Source of the DNA: an uncultured Mucilaginibacter sp.
Lineage (GTDB): Bacteria; Bacteroidota; Bacteroidia; Sphingobacteriales; Sphingobacteriaceae
Length of the DNA: 61,730 nucleotides
Assembly: GCA_903927645.1 (NCBI GenBank)
Contig: CAIYNX010000023.1
Location: forward strand, 1-61,730
Reading direction: 5' to 3'
Shown here piece after piece: positions 34,022-44,145 of the stretch. The position numbers were made by a program, and so were the translations under genes. Numbering within the stretch: position 1 is the stretch's first letter; each line of letters opens with the position of its first letter. Below the pieces are notes generated by a model. It was not told the origin of the DNA. It searched no databases and saw only the letters and a list, made by a program, of their open reading frames with translations.

Positions 34022-35041
34022 TCAGATAGGGTTATTCGCTATATATTTTTCCCATTCCCATGCCGAAAGCATCATATTTTCGATACTAAGTTCAGTTTTC
34101 CATTTAAGTTTAATGGCTGATTTTGTAACATCCCCCCAAACCTGCTCAACATCACCCACTCTTCTCGGGCCTATTTCATAATTTAACTTTATACCTGTAA
34201 CGGATTCAAAAGTTGTTATTATTTCAATAACAGTACTTCCATGCCCGGTACCTATATTAAAAACATCATATCCTTTAAAACCACTTCCTAATAAGTTTAA
34301 TGCTGCAACGTGTGCCTTTGCCAAATCAACAACATGAATATAATCACGAACGCAGCTACCATCCTTTGTATTGTAATCATTACCAAAAACCGTTATTTTT
34401 CCACGTTTGCCAATTGCAGACTGTGTTATATATGGAATCAAATTTTGAGGAGTACCAATAGGTAATTCGCCAATTAGAGCAGTTGGATGTGCTCCAACCG
34501 GATTAAAGTATCTTAATGAAATCACTTTTTGGGCACTACCTGCCGAAACTGCATCTTTTAATATCTCTTCGGCAATTTGCTTGGTATTGCCATATGGTGA
34601 TTGTGCTGGCTTTACAGGTGCATTTTCTGTAACCGGCAATTCATCGGGCTGACCATAAACGGTACAACTAGATGAAAAAACGAAACTTACTTCTTTACCC
34701 TTATATCCCTCTAAAAGGTTTATTAATGAATATAAGTTATTCTTATAATATTTTAACGGGTTGTTAACCGACTCGCCAACTGCCTTTGATGCTGCAAAAT
34801 GAATGATGCCGTTTATATTATCCTCCTTTAATATAAATTGTTGTAAATCAGCATCATTACACAAATCAAACTGATAAAAAGTTGGTTTATAACCTATAAT
34901 TTTTGCAATTTGATTTAATATACCTATGTTGGAATTTGATAAGTCGTCAATAATTATTGGCTCGTAACCAGCATTTACCAGCTCTACAACCGTGTGCGAA
35001 CCTATAAAACCTAAACCACCAGTTACTAATATTTTTGCCAT
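34022..35041 (-). CDS. galE: UDP-glucose 4-epimerase
   Basis: A 339-residue epimerase that interconverts UDP-glucose and UDP-galactose. The NAD motif is VTGGLGFIGSHTVVEL (about 6-21). SSSCTVYGQPDELPV supplies the Ser and SPYGNTKQIAEEIL the Tyr-x3-Lys. The GalE signature NPVGAHPTALIGE is near residue 182, and GSCVRDYIHVVDLAKAHV is complete. It overlaps the upstream decarboxylase gene by 1 bp, so the two are translationally coupled. In this operon it serves surface polysaccharide synthesis more likely than galactose breakdown. Confidence 0.95.
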   Translation of the reverse strand: MAKILVTGGLGFIGSHTVVELVNAGYEPIIIDDLSNSNIGILNQIAKIIGYKPTFYQFDLCNDADLQQFILKEDNINGIIHFAASKAVGESVNNPLKYYKNNLYSLINLLEGYKGKEVSFVFSSSCTVYGQPDELPVTENAPVKPAQSPYGNTKQIAEEILKDAVSAGSAQKVISLRYFNPVGAHPTALIGELPIGTPQNLIPYITQSAIGKRGKITVFGNDYNTKDGSCVRDYIHVVDLAKAHVAALNLLGSGFKGYDVFNIGTGHGSTVIEIITTFESVTGIKLNYEIGPRRVGDVEQVWGDVTKSAIKLKWKTELSIENMMLSAWEWEKYIANNPI

Positions 35042-36027
35042 TAATGCTTATTGTAATAGGTAAAATCTTTATGCTGAATTTCTTTTTCGGGTAATGACTT
35101 AAAGTATTCGTAGGTAATTTTTAAACCTTCACTTCTTGAAACTTTTGGCTCCCAACCTAAAATACTTTTAGCTTTGGTAATATCCGGTCTGCGTTGTTTA
35201 GGATCATCAGTTGGTAATGGCAGGCTAATCAATTTTTGATTGGTACCCGTCAACTTAATAATTTCCTCGCCAAATTCACGTATGGTAATTTCATCCGGGT
35301 TGCCTATATTCATTGGTTGGGCGTAATCACTAAATAATAAACGATAAATACCTTCTACCAAATCATCCACATAACAAAATGCCCTGGTTTGTGAGCCATC
35401 GCCAAACATGGTAAGTGGTTCGCCCCTTAAAGCTTGTCCAATAAAAGCAGGCAAAACTCGTCCATCATTTAGGCGCATTCTCGGACCATAAGTATTAAAA
35501 ATACGTACGATGCGGGTTTCCAGCCCATGAAAAGTATGATATGCCATAGTTATAGCTTCCTGAAAGCGTTTTGCCTCATCATAAACCCCTCTTGGGCCAA
35601 CCGGGTTTACATTACCCCAATATTCTTCAGGTTGCGGGTTCACATTTGGGTCGCCATATACTTCAGATGTAGATGCAATAAGCATTCTTGCACCTTTTGC
35701 CCTGGCCAAACCTAAGAGATTGTGCGTACCTAAGGAGCCTACTTTTAAAGTTTGGATAGGAATTTTTAAATAATCAATCGGGCTGGCTGGAGATGCAAAA
35801 TGCAAAATATAATGCAAATCACCCGGAACATGTACAAATTTAGATACATCATGGTTATAAAACTCAAAATTTTCGAGCTTAAACAAATGTTCAATATTTC
35901 TTAGGTCACCAGTTATCAGGTTATCCATCCCGATAACGTGAAAATCTTCCTTAATAAACCTATCGCATAAATGGGAGCCCAAAAAGCCCGCCGCTCCTGT
36001 AATTAAAACTTTTTTACGATTGCTCAT
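35041..36027 (-). CDS. UDP-glucuronate decarboxylase (UDP-xylose synthase type)
   Basis: A 328-residue SDR enzyme that converts UDP-glucuronate to UDP-xylose or its 4-keto intermediate. Family-typical stretches are [54 protein letters not shown] and [13 protein letters not shown] (Tyr-x3-Lys), then [17 protein letters not shown]. It lies directly after ugd (4-bp overlap), whose product, UDP-glucuronate, is its substrate. This order gives UDP-glucose to UDP-glucuronate to UDP-xylose in sequence. Confidence 0.93.
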   Translation of the reverse strand: MSNRKKVLITGAAGFLGSHLCDRFIKEDFHVIGMDNLITGDLRNIEHLFKLENFEFYNHDVSKFVHVPGDLHYILHFASPASPIDYLKIPIQTLKVGSLGTHNLLGLARAKGARMLIASTSEVYGDPNVNPQPEEYWGNVNPVGPRGVYDEAKRFQEAITMAYHTFHGLETRIVRIFNTYGPRMRLNDGRVLPAFIGQALRGEPLTMFGDGSQTRAFCYVDDLVEGIYRLLFSDYAQPMNIGNPDEITIREFGEEIIKLTGTNQKLISLPLPTDDPKQRRPDITKAKSILGWEPKVSRSEGLKITYEYFKSLPEKEIQHKDFTYYNKH

Positions 36028-37337
36028 TCGCTTATTAATTTTCTGCCTATACTGTTATAATAATAGCCACCATCAATCATTTTTTGTAAATCGTATAAAT
36101 TACGACCATCAAAAATCACCTTGTTTTTAAGTAATGAACCCATCAAATCAAAATCAGGTGTTCTAAATACCGACCATTCAGTAACAATTAACAAGGTATC
36201 TGCACCTGTAATTGCTTCATATTGGTCCTCGGCATAATTTATTTTATCGCCCAATAAGCTTTTAACATTTTTCATTGCTTCAGGGTCGAAGGCGGTAACA
36301 TGAGCGCCTGCCGCCAACAACTCATCAATTATATATAATGCTGGTGCTTCGCGTATATCATCGGTTTCGGGTTTAAAAGCCAGACCCCAAAGGGCTATTT
36401 TTTTTCCTTTTAAATCGTTGTTAAAATACTTTTTTACTTTTTCAACTAATACCTTCTTTTGAATGGTATTAACCTCCATTACCGAGTTTAATATTTTAAA
36501 ATCATATTTATTTTCCTCTGCCGATTTTGCCAATGCCTGCACATCCTTAGGAAAACAACTGCCACCATATCCAATGCCAGAAAACAAGAACCTTTTACCA
36601 ATTCGCTCGTCCGAACCAATACCACGCCTTACCATATCCACGTCTGCACCCACCAATTCGCAAAGGTTGGCAATCTCGTTCATGAATGATATTTTGGTAG
36701 CTAGGAATGAATTTGCAGCATATTTGGTTAATTCTGATGAACGCTCATCCATAAAGATAATAGGGTTTCCTTGTCTAACATAAGGACCATACAGTTCGCC
36801 CATTAGTTTGCGGGCGCGCTCATCGCTTGTACCAACCACAACGCGGTCGGGTTTCATAAAATCTTCAACCGCAACGCCTTCCCTTAAAAACTCAGGGTTT
36901 GATACTACCGCGAAATCAACAGCTGTATTTTCTTTCATAATGGCGGTTACCTTATCTGCTGTTCCAACAGGTACGGTGGATTTAGTTACCACTACCTTAA
37001 ATTCTGTAATTAATTTAGCAATATCTTTAGCTGCGCCAAGCACATAGCTTAAATCGGCAGAACCATCACCACCAGGAGGAGTAGGCAACGCTAAAAAAAT
37101 AATTTTAGCTTCTTTAATGGCATCTGCAAGGTTGGAAGTAAAGTGCAATCTTCTTTGCATAATGTTTCTATCAAAAAGCAATTCAAGCCCAGGTTCATAA
37201 ATTGGCAATTTGCCATCCTGCATCATTTTAACTTTCTGCTCATTGATATCAACGCATATTACTTGGTTACCAGTTTCGGCCAGGCACGTACCTGTAACAA
37301 GCCCAACATAACCGGTTCCTACTACTGCAATTTTCAT
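36024..37337 (-). CDS. ugd: UDP-glucose 6-dehydrogenase
   Basis: A 437-residue enzyme oxidising UDP-glucose twice to UDP-glucuronate with NAD. The N-terminal Rossmann motif is [19 protein letters not shown] (about 4-22). The thiol catalytic Cys sits in [14 protein letters not shown] (about 257-270) and the central dimer helix region contains [29 protein letters not shown] marks the C-terminal domain. It is the first gene of the leftward polysaccharide operon and overlaps the next by 4 bp. A -7 promoter element is visible upstream. Confidence 0.96.
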   Translation of the reverse strand: MKIAVVGTGYVGLVTGTCLAETGNQVICVDINEQKVKMMQDGKLPIYEPGLELLFDRNIMQRRLHFTSNLADAIKEAKIIFLALPTPPGGDGSADLSYVLGAAKDIAKLITEFKVVVTKSTVPVGTADKVTAIMKENTAVDFAVVSNPEFLREGVAVEDFMKPDRVVVGTSDERARKLMGELYGPYVRQGNPIIFMDERSSELTKYAANSFLATKISFMNEIANLCELVGADVDMVRRGIGSDERIGKRFLFSGIGYGGSCFPKDVQALAKSAEENKYDFKILNSVMEVNTIQKKVLVEKVKKYFNNDLKGKKIALWGLAFKPETDDIREAPALYIIDELLAAGAHVTAFDPEAMKNVKSLLGDKINYAEDQYEAITGADTLLIVTEWSVFRTPDFDLMGSLLKNKVIFDGRNLYDLQKMIDGGYYYNSIGRKLISE

Positions 37338-37374
37338 AGATTATTTATTTTTTTTAAACTACTTTTAACAGCGT

Positions 37375-37382
37375 CAAAGGTA
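37375..37382 (-). promoter_or_regulatory. Bacteroidota -7 element for the ugd operon
   Basis: On the minus strand this reads TACCTTTG, matching TAnnTTTG, about 37 bp before the ugd start. It lies in the short divergent gap next to waaA. Confidence 0.5.
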
Positions 37383-37397
37383 ATAATTCTAATTAAA

Positions 37398-38627
37398 ATG
37401 CAGTTGTTATATAAAGCAGTAATTCAGCTATATTTCTACTTAATTTATTTTGCTTCTTTTTTTAATACCAAAGCAAAACTGTGGATAGTTGGGCGAAAAG
37501 TTAAAATTCAGCCTTTAAACGGGCATTCTATATGGTTTCACTTTGCTTCCCTAGGAGAATTTGAGCAAGGTCGACCAGTTTTGGAGCAAATAAAAGCAAC
37601 TTACATTGATTGTAAAATAATTATTACTTTTTTCTCTCCTTCGGGTTTTGAGGTTAAAAAGAATACCACCTTGGCGGATGCTGTGTATTATTTACCCCTT
37701 GATACCGCCAAAAACGCACGAGAATTTATGGATGCCATTAAGCCAAAGTTCGCAGTTTTTACAAAATATGAATACTGGTACTACTTTTTTAAAGAAGCGC
37801 ACATGCGCGAAATACCTGTTTACGTTATTTCGGGAATATTTAGGGAAGGCCAAATTTTCTTTAAATGGTATGGGTGGCTCAACAGGCAAATTCTGAATTA
37901 TGTAAGTTGGTTTTTTGTACAGGATGCTAATTCGGCAACTCTATTGAAAAGTTTAGGTATTGAAAAAGTATCGGTTAGTGGCGATACAAGATTTGATAGG
38001 GTTTGGGAAAATGCGCAAAACCCAAAAACAATTGGACCCATTGCTGACTTTAAAAACCAACACAAAGTTTTTATTGCCGGCAGTACTTGGCCTCCTGATG
38101 AAAAATTAATTGCTGCCTTGCCCAAGCGTTTTACTAATTGGAAGTTTATAATCGTACCGCATGAGGTTGGTGAAGAAAAGTTAAAGAACATAGAATTGCT
38201 GTTTTCTGGTTTTAAAACGTTAAGGTTTTCGCTAATTGCAAAGCTACAAACCCCGATTTCTGATTTTCAGGTTTTAATTATTGACAATATTGGTATGTTA
38301 TCATCATTATATCAATATGGAGATATTGCATATATAGGCGGTGGTTTTGGTGTAGGTATCCATAATACCTTGGAAGCCGCTGCCTTTGGCTTACCCGTGG
38401 TTTTCGGACCTAACTATGGCAAGTTTAATGAAGCATGTCAGCTAATAAAAATTCAGGCAGCATTCTCCATAAACAATAATGAAGACTTATTAAACATAAT
38501 CGAAAAACTGCTAAATGAACCTACCGTTTACCAAGAAACTTGTGAAAAGGCTCTTAACTTTGTAAAGGAAAATATAGATGCAACCAGTTTGATTGTTGAA
38601 AAAATTAAAAGCCAAAACTTATTATAA
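37398..38627 (+). CDS. waaA: 3-deoxy-D-manno-octulosonic acid transferase
   Basis: About 409 residues from ATG 37398. Longer in-frame starts run back into the divergent ugd gene and give an unrelated sequence, so I reject them. The protein transfers Kdo to lipid A. Landmarks are IWFHFASLGEFEQGRPVL (about 40-57), the catalytic Glu in this motif, FFSPSGFEV, VFTKYEYWYYFF, GDTRFDRV, and the nucleotide-binding YIGGGFGVGIHNTLEAAAFG with PVVFGPNYGKF. An N-terminal membrane anchor (about 5-25) fits the family. It is followed after 19 bp by a glycosyltransferase gene. Confidence 0.94.
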   Translation: MQLLYKAVIQLYFYLIYFASFFNTKAKLWIVGRKVKIQPLNGHSIWFHFASLGEFEQGRPVLEQIKATYIDCKIIITFFSPSGFEVKKNTTLADAVYYLPLDTAKNAREFMDAIKPKFAVFTKYEYWYYFFKEAHMREIPVYVISGIFREGQIFFKWYGWLNRQILNYVSWFFVQDANSATLLKSLGIEKVSVSGDTRFDRVWENAQNPKTIGPIADFKNQHKVFIAGSTWPPDEKLIAALPKRFTNWKFIIVPHEVGEEKLKNIELLFSGFKTLRFSLIAKLQTPISDFQVLIIDNIGMLSSLYQYGDIAYIGGGFGVGIHNTLEAAAFGLPVVFGPNYGKFNEACQLIKIQAAFSINNNEDLLNIIEKLLNEPTVYQETCEKALNFVKENIDATSLIVEKIKSQNLL

Positions 38628-38646
38628 ATAATTTCCCTACAAAGCC

Positions 38647-39741
38647 GTGATTATAGCCCTTTCTATTACCCTGTTTTTCCTCATAATCCGCTTCACAGTT
38701 ACGTTATTCAATTATATATCGAACCCGAAACTTACTAGGGTAAGTAAACGATTTACTGACAGAATATCTATTTTAATTCCTGCTCGAATTGAAGCCAAAA
38801 ATATTTTGAACCTGCTTCAATCAATCGTAAAACAGGATTATCATAACTATGAAGTAATTATTTATGATGATTGTTCTAACGATGCTACCTACCAGCTATG
38901 TGCCAATTATGCATCAAAACACCCTGCGTTTAAGATAATAAAGGGAGATGAGTTGCCAAATGGGTGGACAGGTAAAAACTTTGCTTGTGCCCAATTGGCA
39001 AACCAGGCTACCGGAAAATATTTTTTGTTTTTAGATGCCGATACTACCATTTATAATGGCCTGATAAATAGCGTAGTACAAAGAGTTCAATATTACAAAT
39101 TGGCATTATTAAGCATCTTCCCCGACCAAGAAATGGAAAGCTTTGGCGAAAAAACAACTGTTCCCTTATTACATTTTTTATTGTTGAACCTATTGCCATT
39201 ACGCCTTGTTTATTTATCAAAAAGCAGCCTATTTGCCATCGCTTGTGGTCAGCTTATGTTTTTTGACGCGGCCATCTATCGTAAAATGCAGTGGCACCAA
39301 TTGGTAAAGAACAAAGTGGTAGAAGATACCGAAATAATGAAAGCCATAAAATTAGATGGTTATAACGGCGAGGTATTATTAGCAAACGAGATGGTAAAAT
39401 GTAGAATGTTTGATGGTTATTTTAACGCTTTAAATGGTTTTAGCAAAAGTGCCTTAGCCCTTCTCAATTATAGTATAACTACTATGTTGATTTTTGTTAC
39501 CATACTTTTTAGCGGGCCTTTATTAGTGATAACTACCTTAAACCTTAGCCTCATTTTTTATATGTTAGGCTTAATTATACTTAGCCGCATTATGGTATCG
39601 CTACAATCAAACCAAAACGCGTTGCAGAACATTGTTTTACACCCTCTGCAAATGGTAAACTTTATCATCATCGCCTTTTTAGCTATACAAAAGCATTTAA
39701 CCAAAACAAACAACTGGAAAGACAGATTACCTAACGAATAA
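38647..39741 (+). CDS. Family 2 glycosyltransferase, similar to carotenoid/glycolipid glucosyltransferases
   Basis: A 364-residue membrane glycosyltransferase with a GTG start. One helix at the N-terminus (about 2-22), a GT-A domain (about 38-250) with ILIPARIEAKNIL, DDCSNDAT and the metal-binding LDADTT (about 129-134), and three C-terminal helices (about 275-345). The segment DELPNGWTGKNFACAQLA (about 101-118) is like the GW-x-GK-x-x-AC element I associate with the CruC/CrtQ group that glycosylates hydroxy-carotenoids. A role in envelope glycolipids is an equal possibility given waaA 19 bp upstream. The acceptor is not known. Confidence 0.75.
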   Translation: MIIALSITLFFLIIRFTVTLFNYISNPKLTRVSKRFTDRISILIPARIEAKNILNLLQSIVKQDYHNYEVIIYDDCSNDATYQLCANYASKHPAFKIIKGDELPNGWTGKNFACAQLANQATGKYFLFLDADTTIYNGLINSVVQRVQYYKLALLSIFPDQEMESFGEKTTVPLLHFLLLNLLPLRLVYLSKSSLFAIACGQLMFFDAAIYRKMQWHQLVKNKVVEDTEIMKAIKLDGYNGEVLLANEMVKCRMFDGYFNALNGFSKSALALLNYSITTMLIFVTILFSGPLLVITTLNLSLIFYMLGLIILSRIMVSLQSNQNALQNIVLHPLQMVNFIIIAFLAIQKHLTKTNNWKDRLPNE

Positions 39742-39843
39742 GTTTGGTCCTTTTTTGTGGTTAATAAGTAAAATTAAACCGGGCTTTTATAGTTCAAATG
39801 GCTTATAATTGTTTAAATCATTTTATCCTATTAGTTTTGTACC

Positions 39844-40695
39844 ATGGGCGAGTTTAATTTGCAGGTAACTATTGATTCTGATTCGGGCTTTTGCTTTGGC
39901 GTAGTTTATGCTATTGATATGGCCGAAGAAATTTTGGAGGAAGATGGCTATCTTTATTGCTTAGGCGATATAGTGCATAACGATGAAGAAGTAGCCCGCC
40001 TTAAAGCAAAAGGCCTCCGCATTATTGAACACACCGATCTTATAAATTTAGCCAACGAAAAAGTACTCATTCGTGCACATGGCGAAGCTCCAGAAACCTA
40101 TCGCATTGCGCTCGAAAACAACATTACCCTGATTGATGCCTCCTGCCCGGTTGTATTGAAACTACAAAACCGCATCAAGACCTCATTTGACGCTAAGGAA
40201 AAGATTTTGATTTTTGGTAAACATGGGCACGCCGAAGTAATTGGTTTACAAGGCCAAACTAATAATGAAGCTTTGGTTTTTTCTGATATTGCCGAATTAG
40301 AAAATGTTGAACTACCCCAACAAATATCCCTTTATACACAAACTACCAAAAGCATGGAGAAGTTTTATGATATAAAGGATCAATTGATTGCGCGTGGTTA
40401 TGATTTAAAAGCAAACGATACCATTTGCAGACAGGTAAGCAACCGCGACCATGATTTGCCTAAGTTTGCTGTTAAGTTTGATAAAATTGTATTTGTTTCG
40501 GGCAAAAAATCATCAAACGGAAAGGTTTTGTTTGAAGTATGCCTAAAACACAACCCTAATACCTATTTTATTTCATCTACTGATGAATTGCATCCAGAAA
40601 TGTTTAACCCGGGCGATACTGTAGGTATTGCAGGAGCAACCTCTACGCCAATGTGGTTAATGCAGGAAGTTAAAGCTGCTTTAGAGAGTTGGTAA
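39844..40695 (+). CDS. ispH: 4-hydroxy-3-methylbut-2-enyl diphosphate reductase
   Basis: A 283-residue Fe-S enzyme for the last step of the non-mevalonate isoprenoid pathway, forming isopentenyl and dimethylallyl diphosphate. The three cluster cysteines are C17 (SGFCFGV), C101 (IDASCPVV) and C195 (NDTICRQVSNRD). GIAGATSTPMWLM is the conserved C-terminal segment. It supplies the precursors used by the carotenoid operon about 20 kb away. It is about 100 bp after the glycosyltransferase gene. Confidence 0.96.
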   Translation: MGEFNLQVTIDSDSGFCFGVVYAIDMAEEILEEDGYLYCLGDIVHNDEEVARLKAKGLRIIEHTDLINLANEKVLIRAHGEAPETYRIALENNITLIDASCPVVLKLQNRIKTSFDAKEKILIFGKHGHAEVIGLQGQTNNEALVFSDIAELENVELPQQISLYTQTTKSMEKFYDIKDQLIARGYDLKANDTICRQVSNRDHDLPKFAVKFDKIVFVSGKKSSNGKVLFEVCLKHNPNTYFISSTDELHPEMFNPGDTVGIAGATSTPMWLMQEVKAALESW

Positions 40696-40992
40696 GTAAG
40701 TGAGTAGTGTCCCGATAGCTATCGGGAGGAGAATAGTGAGTGGTTGGTTTTTGAGGAGAATAGGATTTTGGTATTTAATGTTGGCATTATAATTAAATAA
40801 GGTTTTTGATAAAACTGTTTTGTATAACTTGTATAAATGGTGTATAATATCTGTAATTGCATTAAGCAAAAATTCGGAAGTAAAAAAATATCGATTCACT
40901 TCTCACAATTCACTACTCGCAAACAAACTAACTTACTCACCACTCACTAACTCACTATTCACTAAGCAACTAACTCACCACTCACCAATCCA
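40696..40992. repeat. Intergenic region with REP-like palindrome and ACTCAC repeats
   Basis: A perfect 16-bp palindrome, CCCGATAGCTATCGGG (40711-40726), is the most GC-rich dyad in the window. It lies in a run of GTGAGTAGTG/GAATAGTGAG motifs (40700-40742). The opposite-strand forms, CACTACTC, ACTCACCACTCA and CTCACTATTC, fill 40905-40988, right up to the hemH start. GAATAGTGAG (40731-40740) is the exact complement of 40951-40960. The pattern resembles a dispersed intergenic repeat. Confidence 0.7.
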
Positions 40993-42012
40993 ATGTCAAA
41001 AAAAGGAATTTTACTTGTTAATTTAGGAACGCCTGATAGTCCATCAACAGCCGATGTACGCAAGTATCTTGCGGAATTTTTAATGGATCCACGGGTTATT
41101 GATGTAAACCCTGTTTTACGCACTTTGTTGGTGAGGGGTATTATTGTTCCTTTCAGGAGTCCTAAATCCGCCAAATTATACAAGGCTATTTGGAGCGATG
41201 AAACCGGCTCCCCTTTGATGCATTATAGTAAATTACAGCATAAGGCATTGAGCGAGCGTTTGGGTGATGAATATCAGGTAGAATTAGCCATGCGCTATCA
41301 AAGTCCATCCATAGCCGAAGCTTTGGGAAGATTGAAAGAGGCCTTGGTAGAAAGCATACAAGTATTAGCATTGTTCCCACAATACGCCTCGGCAAGTACC
41401 GGGTCGGTTTATGATAAGGTGATGGAAATAGTGAAGGATTGGCAAACCATACCAACCATCTCCTTTATCAACTCGTTTCATGATAACGAAGGCATGATTG
41501 AAACTTTTGCCGCCAACGGAAGAAAGTATCAACCAGAAACGTACGACCATATTTTGTTTAGTTTTCATGGTTTGCCACAAAGGCAACTAAAAAAGTGCGA
41601 CCATATCGGTAATTATTGTTTAAAAAACAGCGATTGCTGCGCAACCTTAAACGATGTAAATAAATATTGCTATTCGGCACAATCGCACCATACGGCACAT
41701 CTGATAGCTCAAAAACTGAATCTGCCTAAAGATAAGTATAGTATTTGCTTTCAATCGCGCTTGGGGAACGACCCTTGGGTAAAACCCTATACCAGCGAAG
41801 TGATTGAACATTTGGCCAAAGAGGGTAAAAAAAGGCTATTGGTATTTTGCCCGGCTTTTGTTGCCGATTGCCTTGAAACCGTTTATGAGGTTACCGAAGA
41901 ATATGGAGCCGAATTTAAAGCCTTAGGCGGCGAACATATCCAGCTAGTAGAGAGCCTAAACGATTCGCCTACTTGGATTGACGCGCTTGAAAAAATGGTT
42001 TTGGAAGGTTAG
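40993..42012 (+). CDS. hemH: Ferrochelatase
   Basis: A 339-residue enzyme that inserts ferrous iron into protoporphyrin, the last step of protoheme synthesis. LLVNLGTPDSPSTADVRKYL is at the N-terminus, FSFHGLPQRQ carries the catalytic His (about 193), and LVFCPAFVADCLETVYEV is the C-terminal signature with the second metal-binding Glu. A cysteine-rich stretch (about 203-216, CDHIGNYCLKNSDCC) could hold the 2Fe-2S cluster seen in some ferrochelatases. It is preceded by the ACTCAC repeat region. Confidence 0.95.
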   Translation: MSKKGILLVNLGTPDSPSTADVRKYLAEFLMDPRVIDVNPVLRTLLVRGIIVPFRSPKSAKLYKAIWSDETGSPLMHYSKLQHKALSERLGDEYQVELAMRYQSPSIAEALGRLKEALVESIQVLALFPQYASASTGSVYDKVMEIVKDWQTIPTISFINSFHDNEGMIETFAANGRKYQPETYDHILFSFHGLPQRQLKKCDHIGNYCLKNSDCCATLNDVNKYCYSAQSHHTAHLIAQKLNLPKDKYSICFQSRLGNDPWVKPYTSEVIEHLAKEGKKRLLVFCPAFVADCLETVYEVTEEYGAEFKALGGEHIQLVESLNDSPTWIDALEKMVLEG

Positions 42013-42025
42013 ACTGAAAAGCCAA

Positions 42026-42409
42026 TTAATAGCTAAAATCCTCAATAAAGCTTACAGGCTCAAGGTCAAGTAATTCGGCATCGGTAAATAAACGGGAATG
42101 GATAAAAAATCGGTATCCGGTAGGTATCTCTATCGAGAAACTGGAACCTCGACCTTTGGTGATATCAATGGTTAATTGGGTATGTTGCCAATATTCAAAC
42201 TGGTCTTTGCTCATCCAAAATTCGCAATCGTCAATAATGCCTAGGCGCACGTCACTACCACCAAGCTTAAATTCGCCCTTTTCAAAGCACATAGGCGATG
42301 AACCATCACAACAGCCCCCACTTTGATGAAACATTAAAGGGCCAAAACGGCCTTTCAATTCATTTATCAAGCCTTTGGCTTCCTCGGTTAATAAAACTCT
42401 GCTGGTCAT
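42026..42409 (-). CDS. DUF779 protein associated with aldehyde dehydrogenase
   Basis: A 127-residue protein with the DUF779 pattern: FHQSGGCCDGSSPMCF (about 27-42), where the paired cysteines are conserved, then LGIIDDCEFWMSKDQFEYW, and a C-terminus with GRGSSFSIEIPTGYRFFIHS. Members are almost always beside acetaldehyde dehydrogenase genes, but the biochemical role is not known to me. It follows the dehydrogenase gene on the same strand, 134 bp away, with a terminator-like hairpin between them. Co-regulation by the divergent AraC protein is likely. Confidence 0.9.
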   Translation of the reverse strand: MTSRVLLTEEAKGLINELKGRFGPLMFHQSGGCCDGSSPMCFEKGEFKLGGSDVRLGIIDDCEFWMSKDQFEYWQHTQLTIDITKGRGSSFSIEIPTGYRFFIHSRLFTDAELLDLEPVSFIEDFSY

Positions 42410-42483
42410 AATATGCCTAAATTTTTCCGCTAATTTTATAAATATAAGTCATTAATAGCTATTTAAACACCTTTTAATAGCAA

Positions 42484-42532
42484 ATAAAAAAAGGGGCTTC
42501 TAGGCAATGTTTACCTATCCGCCCCCTTTGTA
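42484..42532 (-). terminator. Hairpin between the aldehyde dehydrogenase and DUF779 genes
   Basis: On the minus strand AAAGGGGGC pairs with GCCCCTTTT around an inner AGG/CCT stem, followed by a T tract at 42485-42492. It sits between two genes of an expected operon, so it may reduce rather than stop transcription into DUF779. Confidence 0.7.
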
Positions 42533-42543
42533 GCTGGCAACTA

Positions 42544-44046
42544 CTAAAAGAAACCTAACTTGTTTTTATTATATGAGATCAGCATATTTTTTGTTTGACG
42601 ATAATGTCCAAGCATCATCTTATGGTTTTCGCGACCAAAGCCTGATTTTTTGTAACCACCAAACGGAGCATGTGCCGGATAAGCATGATAATTATTTACC
42701 CAAACCCTACCTGCTTGAATAGCGCGTGGTACTTGGTAAACTTCGTGCGCATCACGGGTCCAAACGCCAGCACCTAAACCGTAAAGGGTATCGTTTGCAA
42801 TGGCAATGGCTTCTTCGGTAGTTTTAAAGGTAGTAACGCAGGTAACCGGACCAAAAATTTCTTCTTGGAAAATGCGCATCTTGTTATGCCCTTTAAAAAT
42901 AGTCGGTTGTATATAGTACCCAGTGGCTAACTCGCCATCCAAATGTTTTACCGCGCCACCGCAAAGTACTTCGGCGCCTTCTTCCTTGCCTATTTTTAGG
43001 TACGATTGTATTTTTTCATACTGATCGTTTGATGCTTGTGCACCCATCATGGTGCTACCATCCAATGGATGACCCATGATAATGGCATTAGTACGCTCAA
43101 TTACTCGACTCATAAATTTATCGTAAATATTTTCGTGTACCAAAATACGCGACGGACAAGTACAAACTTCACCTTGGTTTAGCGCGAACAGAACGGCGCC
43201 TTCAATGGCTTTATCAAAAAACTCATCATCGGCGTCAGCCACCGATTCAAAGAAAATATTTGGCGATTTACCACCCAATTCCATGGTAACCGGAATCAAG
43301 TTTTCGGAAGCATATTGCATAATTAAACGCCCGGTAGTAGTTTCGCCTGTAAATGATACCTTAGCAATGCGAGGAGATGAAGCCAAAGGCTTACCAGCTT
43401 CAGGACCAAAACCAGAAACGATATTCAGAACACCCGGAGGCAAAATATCGCCAATTAATTCCATTAGTATCATAATGGATGTTGGTGTTTGTTCGGCTGG
43501 TTTTACCACACAGCAATTCCCTGCTGCTAAGGCCGGAGCAATTTTCCAAGTAGCCATTAATAATGGGAAGTTCCATGGAATAATTTGGCCAACAACACCC
43601 AAAGGCTCATTCAACACAATGCAAACTGTGTTTTCATCATGCTCAGAAATCCCACCTTCTTCGGCACGGATAACGCCAGCAAAATAGCGGAAATGGTCGA
43701 TCACCAAAGGTAAATCAGCCAGACGGGTTTCACGAATAGCTTTGCCATTGTCGATGGTTTCAACAACTGCTAAATATTCTAAGTTTTTTTCAATTACATC
43801 CGCTATTTTATTTAATAACGAAGCGCGGTGAGCCGCTGATGTTTTGCCCCAGGTAGGGAAAGCTGCGTGTGCCGCATCTAACGCTAATTCGATGTCTTCT
43901 TTACCAGAGCGAGCTGCTTTGGTAAAAACTTTACCATCAATTGGAGAAATGTTATCGAAATATTCTCCTTTAACAGGTGGAACAAATTTTCCGCCAATAA
44001 AATTGTCGTACTTCTCTTTAAAAGTAGGTCTTGAAACTGTGCTCAT
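42544..44046 (-). CDS. Acetaldehyde dehydrogenase (ExaC/AldB-type aldehyde dehydrogenase)
   Basis: A 500-residue NAD-dependent aldehyde dehydrogenase. The cofactor region has [20 protein letters not shown] and GETTTGRLI. The catalytic Glu is in ELGGKSPNI (about 257-265) and the catalytic Cys in [11 protein letters not shown] (about 294-304), whose extra Cys is typical of acetaldehyde dehydrogenases. The C-terminal [16 protein letters not shown] is normal. The pairing with DUF779 and a divergent AraC regulator is the usual arrangement for aldehyde oxidation to acetate. Confidence 0.92.
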   Translation of the reverse strand: MSTVSRPTFKEKYDNFIGGKFVPPVKGEYFDNISPIDGKVFTKAARSGKEDIELALDAAHAAFPTWGKTSAAHRASLLNKIADVIEKNLEYLAVVETIDNGKAIRETRLADLPLVIDHFRYFAGVIRAEEGGISEHDENTVCIVLNEPLGVVGQIIPWNFPLLMATWKIAPALAAGNCCVVKPAEQTPTSIMILMELIGDILPPGVLNIVSGFGPEAGKPLASSPRIAKVSFTGETTTGRLIMQYASENLIPVTMELGGKSPNIFFESVADADDEFFDKAIEGAVLFALNQGEVCTCPSRILVHENIYDKFMSRVIERTNAIIMGHPLDGSTMMGAQASNDQYEKIQSYLKIGKEEGAEVLCGGAVKHLDGELATGYYIQPTIFKGHNKMRIFQEEIFGPVTCVTTFKTTEEAIAIANDTLYGLGAGVWTRDAHEVYQVPRAIQAGRVWVNNYHAYPAHAPFGGYKKSGFGRENHKMMLGHYRQTKNMLISYNKNKLGFF

Positions 44047-44109
44047 AATTTGATTTTTAAAATTGGTGAACCGAAGTTAGATATTACCTCATTTTTTCAT
44101 TTGCACTAT

Positions 44110-44145
44110 TATATCAATTAATAGCACAATGATGTCAATTAAAAT
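44110..44145. promoter_or_regulatory. Direct repeats in the ALDH-AraC divergent region (candidate operator)
   Basis: TCAATTAA occurs at 44114-44121 and 44134-44141, 20 bp apart and on the same face of the helix. AraC-family proteins bind such tandem half-sites. The repeats lie between the two start codons. Confidence 0.4.

Noticed and set aside
37143-37397. Extended N-terminus for waaA beginning at 37143
   Set aside because: This stretch is antisense to the 5' end of ugd and encodes a sequence unrelated to Kdo transferases; family homology begins at ATG 37398.
40700-40988. One large stem-loop RNA between ispH and hemH
   Set aside because: Complementary motifs exist on both sides but in an order that does not nest into a single long stem, so a structured RNA is not supported.
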